A DNA stretch of 64,000 nt from Neomegalonema perideroedes DSM 15528. GTDB taxonomy: Bacteria; Pseudomonadota; Alphaproteobacteria; Rhodobacterales; Rhodobacteraceae. Positions 23,040 through 30,914 of this stretch are shown here, in pieces. The notes beneath the pieces are model-generated. The model searched no databases. It worked only from the letters and a program-made list of their open reading frames with translations, and was not told the DNA's origin. The stretch lies in the NCBI RefSeq assembly GCF_000374145.1, contig NZ_KB893653.1, positions 566,438-630,437 on the forward strand, read 5' to 3'. A program made the position numbers and the translations under genes. How positions within the stretch are numbered: the stretch's first letter is position 1; each line of letters opens with the position of its first letter.

Positions 23040-23047
23040 GGGCGCGC

Positions 23048-23626
23048 ATGTATCCTTTCGTGAGATTGATCGGGCTTTATGTCTTCGCGCGGCGTCGCCC
23101 CAGGCTGACCTGGTCGGAGACGAGCGAATTCTCCACATGGACGCGCCCCTGGGACTGCGACATGTTCGGCGAAATGAACAACGGCCGCCATCTGACCCTG
23201 CTGGATCTCGGGCGCTTTGATTACGCCATCCGCATCGGCATGATGGAGATGCTGAAAAAGCAAGGCTGGGGGCTGGTGGTGGGCGGCGGCTCGGTGCGCT
23301 ACCGCAAGCGGCTTTTGCCCTTCGACCGTTTTTCGATCCGCACGCGCCTCGCGGCGGTGGACGAGAAGTGGTTTTATTTCCAGCAAAGCCTCATCCGAGA
23401 CGGCGAAGCCTGCTCCTCGGCGCTGATGCGCACCGCCGTGACGCGCGGTTCGGGCACGGTGCCGACCGCCGAAGTGGCCGCCGCCATGGGCGTTCCGAAT
23501 TTCTCCCTCCCGACTCCCGATTGGGTTCAGGCCTGGATCGAGGCCGACGCCGCCCGGCCCTGGCCGCCGGACGCCGATCTCAAGACGCCGACTCGGCGCG
23601 CCGCGAGCGAAGTCTCCGGCGTGTGA
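23048..23626 (+). CDS. Hot-dog fold acyl-CoA thioesterase-like protein
   Basis: A 192-residue protein similar to thioesterase-superfamily proteins of the 4-hydroxybenzoyl-CoA thioesterase or THEM6 type. The characteristic stretch is DCDMFGEMNNGRHLTLLDLGRF, where DxxxFGHMNN-like residues begin the hot-dog helix. GGSVRYRKRLLPFDRFSIRTRL and WFYFQQSLIRDGEACSSALMRTAV follow. The N-terminus has a short hydrophobic segment (FVRLIGLYVFA). The ATG at 23048 is chosen because the conserved protein begins there. An upstream frame to 22895 runs through the hairpins. The substrate is unknown. Confidence 0.8.
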   Translation: MYPFVRLIGLYVFARRRPRLTWSETSEFSTWTRPWDCDMFGEMNNGRHLTLLDLGRFDYAIRIGMMEMLKKQGWGLVVGGGSVRYRKRLLPFDRFSIRTRLAAVDEKWFYFQQSLIRDGEACSSALMRTAVTRGSGTVPTAEVAAAMGVPNFSLPTPDWVQAWIEADAARPWPPDADLKTPTRRAASEVSGV

Positions 23627-24072
23627 ACGCGCGTCTTTTTGAGCGAGTTCTTGGGAACTGAGCTCTCTCTCCAAGAGTAAATTACGCATGCGGCTCAGTC
23701 ATGGCGCGTCGCCGGACGACGCCTCAGAGCTTGCGAAAATTCTTTGGAGGGTTTTCCACTGTGATTATTATGTGTCTTTCTCCTTTTCCGCGTCGGTTCT
23801 GAATCTCTTCAAAACCCTCTGGATCAGCTATTCCAAAGGCGTAGATTTTGCGCGAATTTCGTCTGGTTTTATCAGAATTCTGATGCTTTTTTTCTTTCAC
23901 GATATTGATCTGTATTCTGATTAACCATTTGAGTTCTTATTTGCTCCGCATGAGTTCGGAAAAATCGTGTTTTCTCATGAGGTCGGCGCTTGGCAGGGGG
24001 TAGGCGGAGCGCATATTCCTTACGAAGTATGAGAGCATGCACCAGTGAACATAAGAACCATAAGGAGATATC
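23627..24072. other. AT-rich intergenic region upstream of the first TAXI gene
   Basis: 446 bases, clearly richer in AT than the surroundings. It holds TTAACCAT at 23921-23928, an exact match to a CtrA-type 8-mer, 145 bases before the TAXI start. A 78-codon frame at 23688-23924 has unusual composition and no family signal, so I do not call it. The AT content may reflect promoter architecture or older foreign DNA. Confidence 0.5.
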
Positions 24073-25296
24073 ATGCTGAAGATGGGGCTTTTTGCTTGCG
24101 CTTTGCTCGCCGCCGCATCTCCCAGCCATGCGCAAGTGGTCGCCGCCAATCCCGCCGCCTTCACGCAGAGTCTGCGCGACGCGCGGGTGGGGATCATCAC
24201 AGGCGGCGCAGGGGGAACTTATCTGCAATTAGGGGCCGATCTCCAGCGCCTCGTCGAGGGCGCGGGCCAGAACTCGGATCTGCGCGTCCTGCCGACGGTG
24301 GGGCGCGGCTCGGTGGGCAATCTGCAGGATCTGCTTTATCTGGAGAATGTGGATTTCTCTTTCGTCCAAGCCGACGTGCTGCATTCGATCCGGCTGAAGA
24401 ATCCTGAAGAATTCGAATATCTGAAAAACCGCGTCGCCTATGTGACGCGCCTCTATCCCGAGGTGATCCACATCGTGGCGCGGGACGGGATGCGCCGTCC
24501 GGCCGATCTGCGCGGCAAGACCGTCGCCATCGGCGGCGCGGGGGGCGGCAGCGCTCTGACGGCGCCCATCGTCCTGCGCGATCTGCTCAAGGTGGACTTC
24601 ACCGCCTCGCCCATGGGGCCGCAGGAGGCGCTGAACAATCTTCTCTCGGATTCGCCGAGCATCGACGCCTTCGTCTATGTGGCCGGGCGGGGCTCGCCGC
24701 TCTTCACCTTCTTCTCGCCGGAGATGGAGGCCCGCATCCGCGAAAAGGGCGTGGGCTTCGTGTCTCTGCCCGAGCCGCCGCAGAACTCCGGCGCGCCCTA
24801 CGAACGCCTAACGATCCGCGACGCCGATTATCCGGCGCTGATTCCCGAAGGCGCGGGCGTCTCCGCCTGGGGGGTTCCGGCGGTGCTGGCGGTCTATAAC
24901 TGGGACACCGATCAAAATTCCCGCACGCGTCAGCGCTATCGGCGGATGGAGCAGTTCATCGAGTCTTTCTTCGCCCGCCGCCATGATCTGAACGACGGGC
25001 CGGGCGGCTATAACGAAAACTGGTGCAACGTGGATTTAGGGCAGGGCCTCGAAGGCTGGGACGGGTGGACGCGTCTGCGCGCCGCTCAGGAATGGCTGAC
25101 GGCTCATCCGCGCGCCAAAACCGCGGTCTGCGCGGCGAAGCCCGGAGAGGTCGGCTTCGTCATGGCCTACGAATGCGCGCCCTTCCATGCGCATCTCGCC
25201 CGGATCGACCTGCGTCTGGAGGATCTGGCCGAGCCTGAGATCATGTTCGAGCGCTGGCTGGAGAGCAATCCGAACGGCTGCGCCGGCACGCTCTGA
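24073..25296 (+). CDS. TAXI-family TRAP transporter substrate-binding protein (first copy)
   Basis: A 407-residue periplasmic binding protein with a signal peptide (LFACALLAAASPSHAQ). The TAXI hallmark comes early: VGIITGGAGGTYLQLGADLQRLV. RGSVGNLQDLLYLENVDFSFVQADVL and LRGKTVAIGGAGGGSALTAPIVLRDLL are also typical. TAXI proteins usually pair with a fused DctQM permease for uptake of organic acids or amino acids, but no permease is present here. AAGGAG precedes the ATG closely. A close paralogue follows at 25766. The C-terminal half (WCNVDLGQGLEGW, FHAHLARIDLRLEDL) is extended and cysteine-containing. Confidence 0.85.
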   Translation: MLKMGLFACALLAAASPSHAQVVAANPAAFTQSLRDARVGIITGGAGGTYLQLGADLQRLVEGAGQNSDLRVLPTVGRGSVGNLQDLLYLENVDFSFVQADVLHSIRLKNPEEFEYLKNRVAYVTRLYPEVIHIVARDGMRRPADLRGKTVAIGGAGGGSALTAPIVLRDLLKVDFTASPMGPQEALNNLLSDSPSIDAFVYVAGRGSPLFTFFSPEMEARIREKGVGFVSLPEPPQNSGAPYERLTIRDADYPALIPEGAGVSAWGVPAVLAVYNWDTDQNSRTRQRYRRMEQFIESFFARRHDLNDGPGGYNENWCNVDLGQGLEGWDGWTRLRAAQEWLTAHPRAKTAVCAAKPGEVGFVMAYECAPFHAHLARIDLRLEDLAEPEIMFERWLESNPNGCAGTL

Positions 25297-25765
25297 AGCG
25301 CGCTCCTGCGGCGCCGGAAAGCCCGGAGCGTCCGCCCCGCCCGATGGGGTCGGGCGACGCCCCGAGGCCGCGCGCCAAGCTTCGTCCCCAGATTCGCCCT
25401 CAGCCCCAGAGCGCGGCCCCTCCCGCCTCAAGGCGCTGTGCGGATCGCGCAAATCCGGAAGGAGGCGCTCAGAAAGGCGATCCGCGATTTTTCCTGATAG
25501 GGGAAAATCCGTGCCGGTCATCGTGAATATGATGAAGATCCGTACAGGGTTCATCTATATTCGGGACTGGGCGCGATTCCTCCTAACGATTCAGGGAATT
25601 CTATCGTAGCATGCCCCGCCATGGACGCCGGCCTTCCGTCCGCCGCCTGCGCGGCTCCGGGGGAGGAGCGGGCGTCTCAAGGGGGACGACGACCAGCGCG
25701 TTTGAAAACGGCGCCTCCATGCGTCTGGGCGCGCGGGAACGAGGATCGCGACTGGAGGGAGACAT
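25297..25765. other. Intergenic region between the two TAXI genes
   Basis: 469 bases without a convincing gene. The first 200 bases are GC-rich and the last 250 more mixed. TCTATATT near 25554-25561 is the only promoter-like AT stretch. A frame at 25187-25609 reads across the first gene's tail but shows no family signal. The second TAXI gene is probably transcribed from its own promoter here. Confidence 0.4.
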
Positions 25766-26974
25766 ATGTTGAAATGGGGAGTTTTCGCCTGTCTGGCGGC
25801 GAGTTTCGCCACGCCGTGCTTCGCGCAGGTCGTCGCTCCAAGTCCCGGCGCCTTCGCCCAGAAGCTCCGGGAGACGCGCATTGGAATCGTGACCGGCGGG
25901 CCGGGCGGAGTCTACATCCAGCTGGGCGCCGATCTCCAGAATCTGGTCGAGAAGGCCACGGAGGGCGGCTTGCGGGTTCTGCCCATCGTGGGACGCGGCT
26001 CGGTGGGCAATCTTCAGGATTTGCTCTATCTTGAATATACGGATTTCGCTCTGGTGCAGGCGGACGTCCTGCTCTCCATCCAGCAGGGCGATCAGAAGGA
26101 GTTCGATTTCCTCAAACGGCGCATCTCCTACGTCACGCGGCTGCATTCGGAGATCGTCCACGTCCTCGCCCGCGACGGCCTGCGCGACGTCGAGGATCTG
26201 CGCGGCAAGACCATCGCCGTCGGCGGCGCGGGCGGCGGCAGCGCCATCACGGCGCCCATCGTTCTGCGCGATCTGCTCGGGGTGGAGTTCGAGGTTTCGA
26301 ATCTGAATCCGGGCGCGGCGCTGAACGACATGGTCTCCGACGACCCCGAGGTGGACGCCCTCGTCTATGTGGCCGGACGCGGCTCGCCGATCTTCCGCGA
26401 GTTCTCCGACGAGATGAAGGCGCGCCTCGTCGAGAAAGGCGTGGGCTTCGTCTCGCTGCCGCCTCCGCCGAGCGAGGGCGCGCCCTACCAGCCCGTCGGG
26501 ATCGGCCATGAGGATTATCCTCTGCTGGTCGGCGAAGAGGAGGGCGAGGTCTCGGGTTGGGCGGTTCCGGCGGTGCTGGCGGTCTATAACTGGTATTCGG
26601 AAAGCAACACCCGCACGCGGCAGCGCTATGGCCGGGTCGAGACCTTCATCAACGCCTTCTTCAGCGCGCGCCATGAGCTCAACGACGGGCCGGGCGGCTA
26701 TAACGCCAATTGGTGCGACGTGGACGTCGGCGCCTCCATCGAGGGCTGGACGCGTCTGCGGGCGGCTCAGGAATGGCTGAACCGCAATCCGCGGGCGGTC
26801 ACGCAGATCTGCGCGGTGAAGCCGGGCGGCCCGAGCGTGATTCTCGCCGCCGATTGCCGCCCCTTCCATGAGCACATCGCGCAGGTGGGCTTGCGTCTGG
26901 AGGATCTGGTGGACCCCTACGCCCAGTTCGAGCGCTGGCTGGTGGCCAATCCCAAAGGCTGCGCGCCCCCCTGA
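25766..26974 (+). CDS. TAXI-family TRAP transporter substrate-binding protein (second copy)
   Basis: A 402-residue periplasmic binding protein that matches the first copy over its whole length. It has a signal peptide (MLKWGVFACLAASFATPCFAQ), VTGGPGGVYIQLGADLQNLV, GRGSVGNLQDLLYLEYTDFALVQADVL, and LRGKTIAVGGAGGGSAITAPIVLRDLL. The C-terminal WCDVDVGASIEGWTRLRAAQEWLNRNP corresponds to the same extended region. The tandem pair shows clear sequence divergence, so substrate or expression may differ. The gene runs convergently toward tRNA-His. No TRAP membrane subunit lies in the window. Confidence 0.85.
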   Translation: MLKWGVFACLAASFATPCFAQVVAPSPGAFAQKLRETRIGIVTGGPGGVYIQLGADLQNLVEKATEGGLRVLPIVGRGSVGNLQDLLYLEYTDFALVQADVLLSIQQGDQKEFDFLKRRISYVTRLHSEIVHVLARDGLRDVEDLRGKTIAVGGAGGGSAITAPIVLRDLLGVEFEVSNLNPGAALNDMVSDDPEVDALVYVAGRGSPIFREFSDEMKARLVEKGVGFVSLPPPPSEGAPYQPVGIGHEDYPLLVGEEEGEVSGWAVPAVLAVYNWYSESNTRTRQRYGRVETFINAFFSARHELNDGPGGYNANWCDVDVGASIEGWTRLRAAQEWLNRNPRAVTQICAVKPGGPSVILAADCRPFHEHIAQVGLRLEDLVDPYAQFERWLVANPKGCAPP

Positions 26975-27018
26975 CGAGGGCTTCCTGCTTCGGGCGAAGA
27001 CGAGAGGGGAAAGGAAGA

Positions 27019-27095
27019 TGGTACCACCTCCCCGGCTCGAACGGGGGACCCCTAGATCCACAATCTAGTGCTCTAACCAACTGAGCTAAGGCGGC
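27019..27095 (-). tRNA. tRNA-His (GTG anticodon)
   Basis: A 77-base cloverleaf on the minus strand with an encoded CCA end. The acceptor arm is GCCGCCT/AGGTGGT. The D-stem is GCTC/GAGC. The anticodon stem CTAGA/TCTAG encloses loop TTGTGGA (anticodon GTG). The T-arm is CCCCG-TTCGAGC-CGGGG. The base 5' of G1 is C rather than G, the first pair is G1:U72, and the discriminator is A73. This is the non-canonical tRNA-His form known from a group of alphaproteobacteria, such as Caulobacter. Confidence 0.95.
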
Positions 27096-27187
27096 GCCTG
27101 TCTTCTTGCGGCGCATCTTAAGGGCTTCGGCGCGCGGAAGCAAGAGCGGATCGCGCGAAAGGAGGGGAGAGCCTGCGGCGTCTCCTC

Positions 27188-27224
27188 CCCCCGCTTCATT
27201 CCCCTCCCCCGCTTCATTCCCCTC
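27188..27224 (+). repeat. Two-copy 18-bp tandem repeat
   Basis: The unit CCCCCGCTTCATTCCCCT is repeated twice at an 18-base period between tRNA-His and the NDUFA9-like gene. It looks like a local slippage duplication. Confidence 0.6.
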
Positions 27225-27322
27225 TGTGACGCCCAAGCCCCTTTCGCCGGAGCGCGGAATGCGCTACCCCCTTTCGGGACAGCGAAGGACGGCGCGGGAG
27301 CGGCGCCGGCGAGGAGGGCCTC

Positions 27323-28282
27323 ATGCCGATTGTGACCATGTTCGGCGGTTCGGGATTCATCGGGCGCTATGCGGCGCGCAAGCTGGCCAAGCGCGGCTGG
27401 CGGGTGCGGGCGGCGGTGCGCCGGCCCAATGAGGCGCATTTTCTGCGTCCCTATGGCGACGTCGGGCAGATCGAGCCGGTGCAGGCCAACATCCGCGACG
27501 AAGATTCCTGCCGCCGCGCCCTCGAAGGCGCCGACGCGGTGGTGAATTTCGTCGGCATCCTCAGCCCCTCGGGCAAGCAGAGCTTCGACGCCGTGCAGGC
27601 TGAAGGCGCAGGCCGCGTGGCGCGTCTGGCCGCCGAGGCGGGCGTCCGGCGCTTCGCGCATGTTTCGGCCATCGGCGCCGATCCGGATTCCGATTCGGAT
27701 TACGCCCGCACCAAGGGCGAAGGCGAGACCATGGTCCGCACCGCCATGCCCAACGCCGCGATTCTGCGGCCCTCCCTCGTCTTCGGCGAGGAGGATGAAT
27801 TCTTCAACCGCTTCGCGCGCATGGCGCAGTTTACGCCGGTTCTGCCCGTCGCGGGGGGCGAGACGCGCTTTCAGCCGGTCTATGTGGACGACGTGGCCGA
27901 GGCCGCCGTCCGCGCGCTTGAGGGCGAGATCGCGGAAGGCCGGACCTTCGAGCTCGGCGGCCCCGAGGTCCTGACCATGAAGGAGCTGATGGAGCTGATG
28001 CTGAAGATCACGCAGCGCAAGCGCGTGGTGGCGGACGTTCCTCTGCCTCTGATGCGCTTCGGCGCGGCCCTGACCGATTGGCTGCCCTTCGCGCCGGTCA
28101 CGCGCGATCAGCTCAAGATGTTGGCGCGCGACAATGTGGCTTCGGGCGAATTGGCGGGCTTCGAGGCTTTCGGCATCGAGCCGAAATCCATGGAGAGCGT
28201 GCTTCCGGGCTATCTCTACCGCTTCCGCCCCTACGGCCAATACGCCCGCATGGAGAAGCCCGCCCGTCCCGACGAGGCTTGA
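27323..28282 (+). CDS. NDUFA9-like NAD(P)-binding SDR protein (complex I-associated type)
   Basis: An atypical short-chain dehydrogenase of 319 residues, related to the NDUFA9 subunit family of respiratory complex I. The Rossmann motif VTMFGGSGFIGRYAARKLAKRGW is at residues 4-26. AVVNFVGIL and FAHVSAIGADPDSDSDYARTKGEGE hold the modified active-site YxxxK. ILRPSLVFGEEDEFFNRFARMAQ is characteristic of this group. In many alphaproteobacteria this protein is encoded apart from the nuo cluster. Its bacterial role may be complex I assembly or an unrelated NAD(P)-dependent step. GGAGGG precedes the ATG. Confidence 0.88.
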   Translation: MPIVTMFGGSGFIGRYAARKLAKRGWRVRAAVRRPNEAHFLRPYGDVGQIEPVQANIRDEDSCRRALEGADAVVNFVGILSPSGKQSFDAVQAEGAGRVARLAAEAGVRRFAHVSAIGADPDSDSDYARTKGEGETMVRTAMPNAAILRPSLVFGEEDEFFNRFARMAQFTPVLPVAGGETRFQPVYVDDVAEAAVRALEGEIAEGRTFELGGPEVLTMKELMELMLKITQRKRVVADVPLPLMRFGAALTDWLPFAPVTRDQLKMLARDNVASGELAGFEAFGIEPKSMESVLPGYLYRFRPYGQYARMEKPARPDEA

Positions 28283-28379
28283 TCTCTCTCTGAACGGCGC
28301 AGGCGCGAATTCGCCCTTGCGCCGATCCGCGTCCTGAGCCAGCATCTCTCTAGAGGCAGCATTTGGCTCTGGAGGCCGC

Positions 28380-29417
28380 TTGACCGACGAGACCGCGCAT
28401 CCGTCCGACGCCCCGTCCCCGACCGAGGGGACGGTCTTTGAATTCTCAGACAATCGCGTGGCGGCGGCCGTCTTCGGGCCGTTCAACCTCCACCTCGCCG
28501 AGATCGAGCGGGGCCTTGGGGTGAAGATCGACCAGCGCGGCAACCGCCTTGAAATCCGCGGCCCCGAGCTTGAGGTCGCCGCCGCTTTGGCGGTTTTGGC
28601 CCGTCTGCGCGAGCGCGCTCAACGCGGCGCCGCCATCGAAGCGGGCGACGTGCTCGGGGCTCTGCGCTTCGCCCGCGAGGGCGAGGAGCCGGGCGAGCCC
28701 TCTTCCGGCCGCTCCTCGGGCCGCGCCGAGGCCGTGCGCACCCGGAAAAAACTCATCGAGCCGCGCACGCCCGCGCAAAGGGCCTATCTGGATCTTCTGG
28801 CGAAAAAGGATCTGGTCTTCGGCGTGGGGCCCGCGGGCACCGGCAAGACCTATCTGGCGGTGGCCGCCGCCGTGGCCGCCTTCCTCGACCGCAAAGTCGA
28901 GCGGGTGGTCCTCTCGCGCCCCGCCGTGGAGGCGGGCGAGCGGCTCGGCTTTCTGCCCGGCGACATGAAGGAGAAGGTCGATCCCTATCTCCGCCCGCTC
29001 TATGATTCGCTGCATGACATGATTCCGCCCGAGCAAGTCGCGCGGAATCTGGAAAGCGGCGTCTTCGAGGTGGCGCCTCTGGCCTTCATGCGCGGCCGCA
29101 CTTTGGCCAACGCCTATGTGGTGCTCGACGAGGCCCAGAACTGCACCGTCATGCAGATGAAGATGTTCCTGACCCGCCTCGGCGAGAACGCCCGCATGGC
29201 CGTGACGGGCGACCCCACTCAGGTGGATCTGCCCAATGGCGTGGAATCGGGATTGGCCCATGCGGTCAAGCTGCTGGAGAACGTCGAGGGCGTGGGCGTG
29301 GCCCGCTTCACCGGCGACGACGTGGTGCGTCATCCTCTGGTGGCGCGGATCGTCAAGGCCTATGACGCCGAGGGCGCCCGCCGCGCCGAGGCCCGTCAGC
29401 CGGGGCTGACTTCGTGA
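28380..29417 (+). CDS. ybeZ: PhoH-like NTPase YbeZ
   Basis: A 345-residue protein with an N-terminal KH-like or NBD94-type region (FGPFNLHLAEIERGLGVKIDQRGNRLEI, residues 32-60) and a PhoH ATPase domain. The P-loop is VFGVGPAGTGKTYLAVAAA near 148-166, and the Walker B is AYVVLDEAQN. YbeZ works with the rRNA-maturation endonuclease YbeY, encoded next. The start is TTG, with GGAGG six bases upstream. The stop overlaps the ybeY GTG start. A Ser/Gly/Arg-rich linker (residues 100-120) joins the domains. miaB, often next to this gene, is not here. Confidence 0.92.
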   Translation: MTDETAHPSDAPSPTEGTVFEFSDNRVAAAVFGPFNLHLAEIERGLGVKIDQRGNRLEIRGPELEVAAALAVLARLRERAQRGAAIEAGDVLGALRFAREGEEPGEPSSGRSSGRAEAVRTRKKLIEPRTPAQRAYLDLLAKKDLVFGVGPAGTGKTYLAVAAAVAAFLDRKVERVVLSRPAVEAGERLGFLPGDMKEKVDPYLRPLYDSLHDMIPPEQVARNLESGVFEVAPLAFMRGRTLANAYVVLDEAQNCTVMQMKMFLTRLGENARMAVTGDPTQVDLPNGVESGLAHAVKLLENVEGVGVARFTGDDVVRHPLVARIVKAYDAEGARRAEARQPGLTS

Positions 29418-29923
29418 TCCCCGAGATCGAAGCGGATGTCAGGATCGCCGATCCCGCCTGGGAGGCGGCGCTCCCTGAGGCCGAATCGCTCATCGCGCGA
29501 GCTCTCGCGGCGCTCTTCGCCGAGGAGGAGGCGCGGGCGGCTCTGAAGGGGGCTCCGGCGGCGGAGCTGGCGATTCTGCTGACCGACGACGCGGAGATCG
29601 CCGAGCTCAACGCTCAATGGCGCGGCAAGCCCAAACCGACCAACGTCCTCTCTTTTCCCGCCGATTCCCCAAGCTTCGGGGGGACTCCGCCCGGCGCGCC
29701 GCGCCATCTCGGCGATTTGGCCTTAGCCTTCGGCGTCTGCGCGCGCGAGGCGGAGGAGGGCGCAAAACCCTTGGCGGATCATCTCGCGCATCTTATCATA
29801 CATGGAGCTTTGCATCTTCTCGGCTTTGATCATGAGCGCGGCGACGCGCAGGCGGAAGAGATGGAGGCTGTTGAAATCGCCGCTCTGGCGCGTATGGGGG
29901 TGGTCAATCCTTATGCGGCCTGA
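29414..29923 (+). CDS. ybeY: Endoribonuclease YbeY (16S rRNA maturation)
   Basis: A single-strand-specific metallo-endoribonuclease needed for 16S rRNA 3' processing and ribosome quality control. The 169-residue protein carries the metal-binding motif HGALHLLGFDH near residues 135-145, and the conserved NVLSFP near 78-83. RHLGDLALAF corresponds to the LGDI motif. Translation begins at a GTG inside the phoH-like gene's stop (GTGA), so the two are coupled. The length is typical, with a slightly extended N-terminus. Confidence 0.94.
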   Translation: MIPEIEADVRIADPAWEAALPEAESLIARALAALFAEEEARAALKGAPAAELAILLTDDAEIAELNAQWRGKPKPTNVLSFPADSPSFGGTPPGAPRHLGDLALAFGVCAREAEEGAKPLADHLAHLIIHGALHLLGFDHERGDAQAEEMEAVEIAALARMGVVNPYAA

Positions 29924-29948
29924 CCCGGCTTCGGGAGTTTGACCTTTA

Positions 29949-30914
29949 ATGAGCGACGGCTCATCCGGCGGAGGCTCATCCTCCGCAAACGGCGCGCCCC
30001 CCCTCTTCGAGCGTTTCAGGCGTTTCGCCGGACTGGCCCCAAGGGGCTCCGCCGAAGCCGGGACTGCGGACGGCGCCGACGAGGCCGCCGAGCCTCCCAG
30101 TCCGGCGCGCGATTCCTCCTCCGCGGCTTTGCGGGCCATTCAGGAGAACGTGCGGCGCCTCAGCGAATTCACGGTCGAGGACGCGATGGTCTCGCGCGCC
30201 GAGGTCGAGGCGCTGGAAGAGGGCGCGAGCTTCGACGAGGTGGTCGAGGCCTTCCGCAACGGGCGTCATTCGCGTCTGCCCGTCTATCGGGAGACTCTGG
30301 ACGATCCTCTGGGCTTCGTCCATGTGAAGGACATCTTCAAGCTTTACGGCGTGGAGACGGGGATGCGCGGCTTTCGTCTGCGCGACCATATGCACGCCGC
30401 GCTGATGGCGCCGCCCACCATGCCTGCGGCGGCTCTGCTTCAGCAGATGCGCACCGAGCGCGTCCATATGGCTTTCGTCATCGACGAATATGGCGGCGTG
30501 GACGGCCTCGTGACCAATGAGGATCTCGTGGAGCTGATCGTCGGCGACATCGTCGACGAACATGACGACGAGAACGTCGAATGGACGCGGGAGTCGGACG
30601 ACGTCTGGCTCGTGGACGGCCGCGCCTCGATCAAGGAGTTCGAACGCGAAATCGGCGTCGAGCTTTACGACGAGGACGAGGAGGTCGACACGCTCGGCGG
30701 TCTGGTCACGGCTCTGAACGGCCGCGTGCCTCAGACGGGCGAGACGCTGCTGCATCCCGAGGGCCACGCCTTCGACATCCTCGAAGCCGATCCGCGCCGG
30801 GTGAAGCGCATTCGTCTGCGGCTCGCGCGGCCGCGCGCGGAGGAGGCGACGCCCGTCGCCGCTTCGGCGGAGACGGCGGCCTCCGGCTCCGGCGAGGGTC
30901 AGGGTGACGCCTGA
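29949..30914 (+). CDS. corC: CorC/HlyC-type CBS-domain protein
   Basis: A cytoplasmic protein of 321 residues. The tandem CBS pair runs from about residue 75 to 200; VEDAMVSRAEVEALE and VHMAFVIDEYGGVDGLVTNEDLVELIVGDI are the family's signature stretches. The C-terminal CorC_HlyC domain follows (WLVDGRASIKEFEREIGVEL, GGLVTALNGRVPQTGE). It is linked to Mg2+/Co2+ handling in enteric bacteria, and in the ybeZYX-lnt arrangement it accompanies rRNA-processing and lipoprotein genes. The N-terminal 60 residues are low complexity. The stop overlaps the lnt GTG start by 11 bases. Confidence 0.92.
   Translation: MSDGSSGGGSSSANGAPPLFERFRRFAGLAPRGSAEAGTADGADEAAEPPSPARDSSSAALRAIQENVRRLSEFTVEDAMVSRAEVEALEEGASFDEVVEAFRNGRHSRLPVYRETLDDPLGFVHVKDIFKLYGVETGMRGFRLRDHMHAALMAPPTMPAAALLQQMRTERVHMAFVIDEYGGVDGLVTNEDLVELIVGDIVDEHDDENVEWTRESDDVWLVDGRASIKEFEREIGVELYDEDEEVDTLGGLVTALNGRVPQTGETLLHPEGHAFDILEADPRRVKRIRLRLARPRAEEATPVAASAETAASGSGEGQGDA

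Noticed and set aside
22895..23047. Longer N-terminus for the thioesterase gene.
   Set aside because: It would pass through stable hairpins, has no ribosome site, and the added residues are proline/arginine-rich and unconserved in character.
23688..23924. A 78-residue open frame in AT-rich DNA.
   Set aside because: No ribosome site and no family signal. It lies in a probable promoter region.
25187..25609. A 140-residue frame overlapping the first TAXI gene's end.
   Set aside because: It overlaps the 3' coding end of the TAXI gene in another frame and has no recognisable domain.
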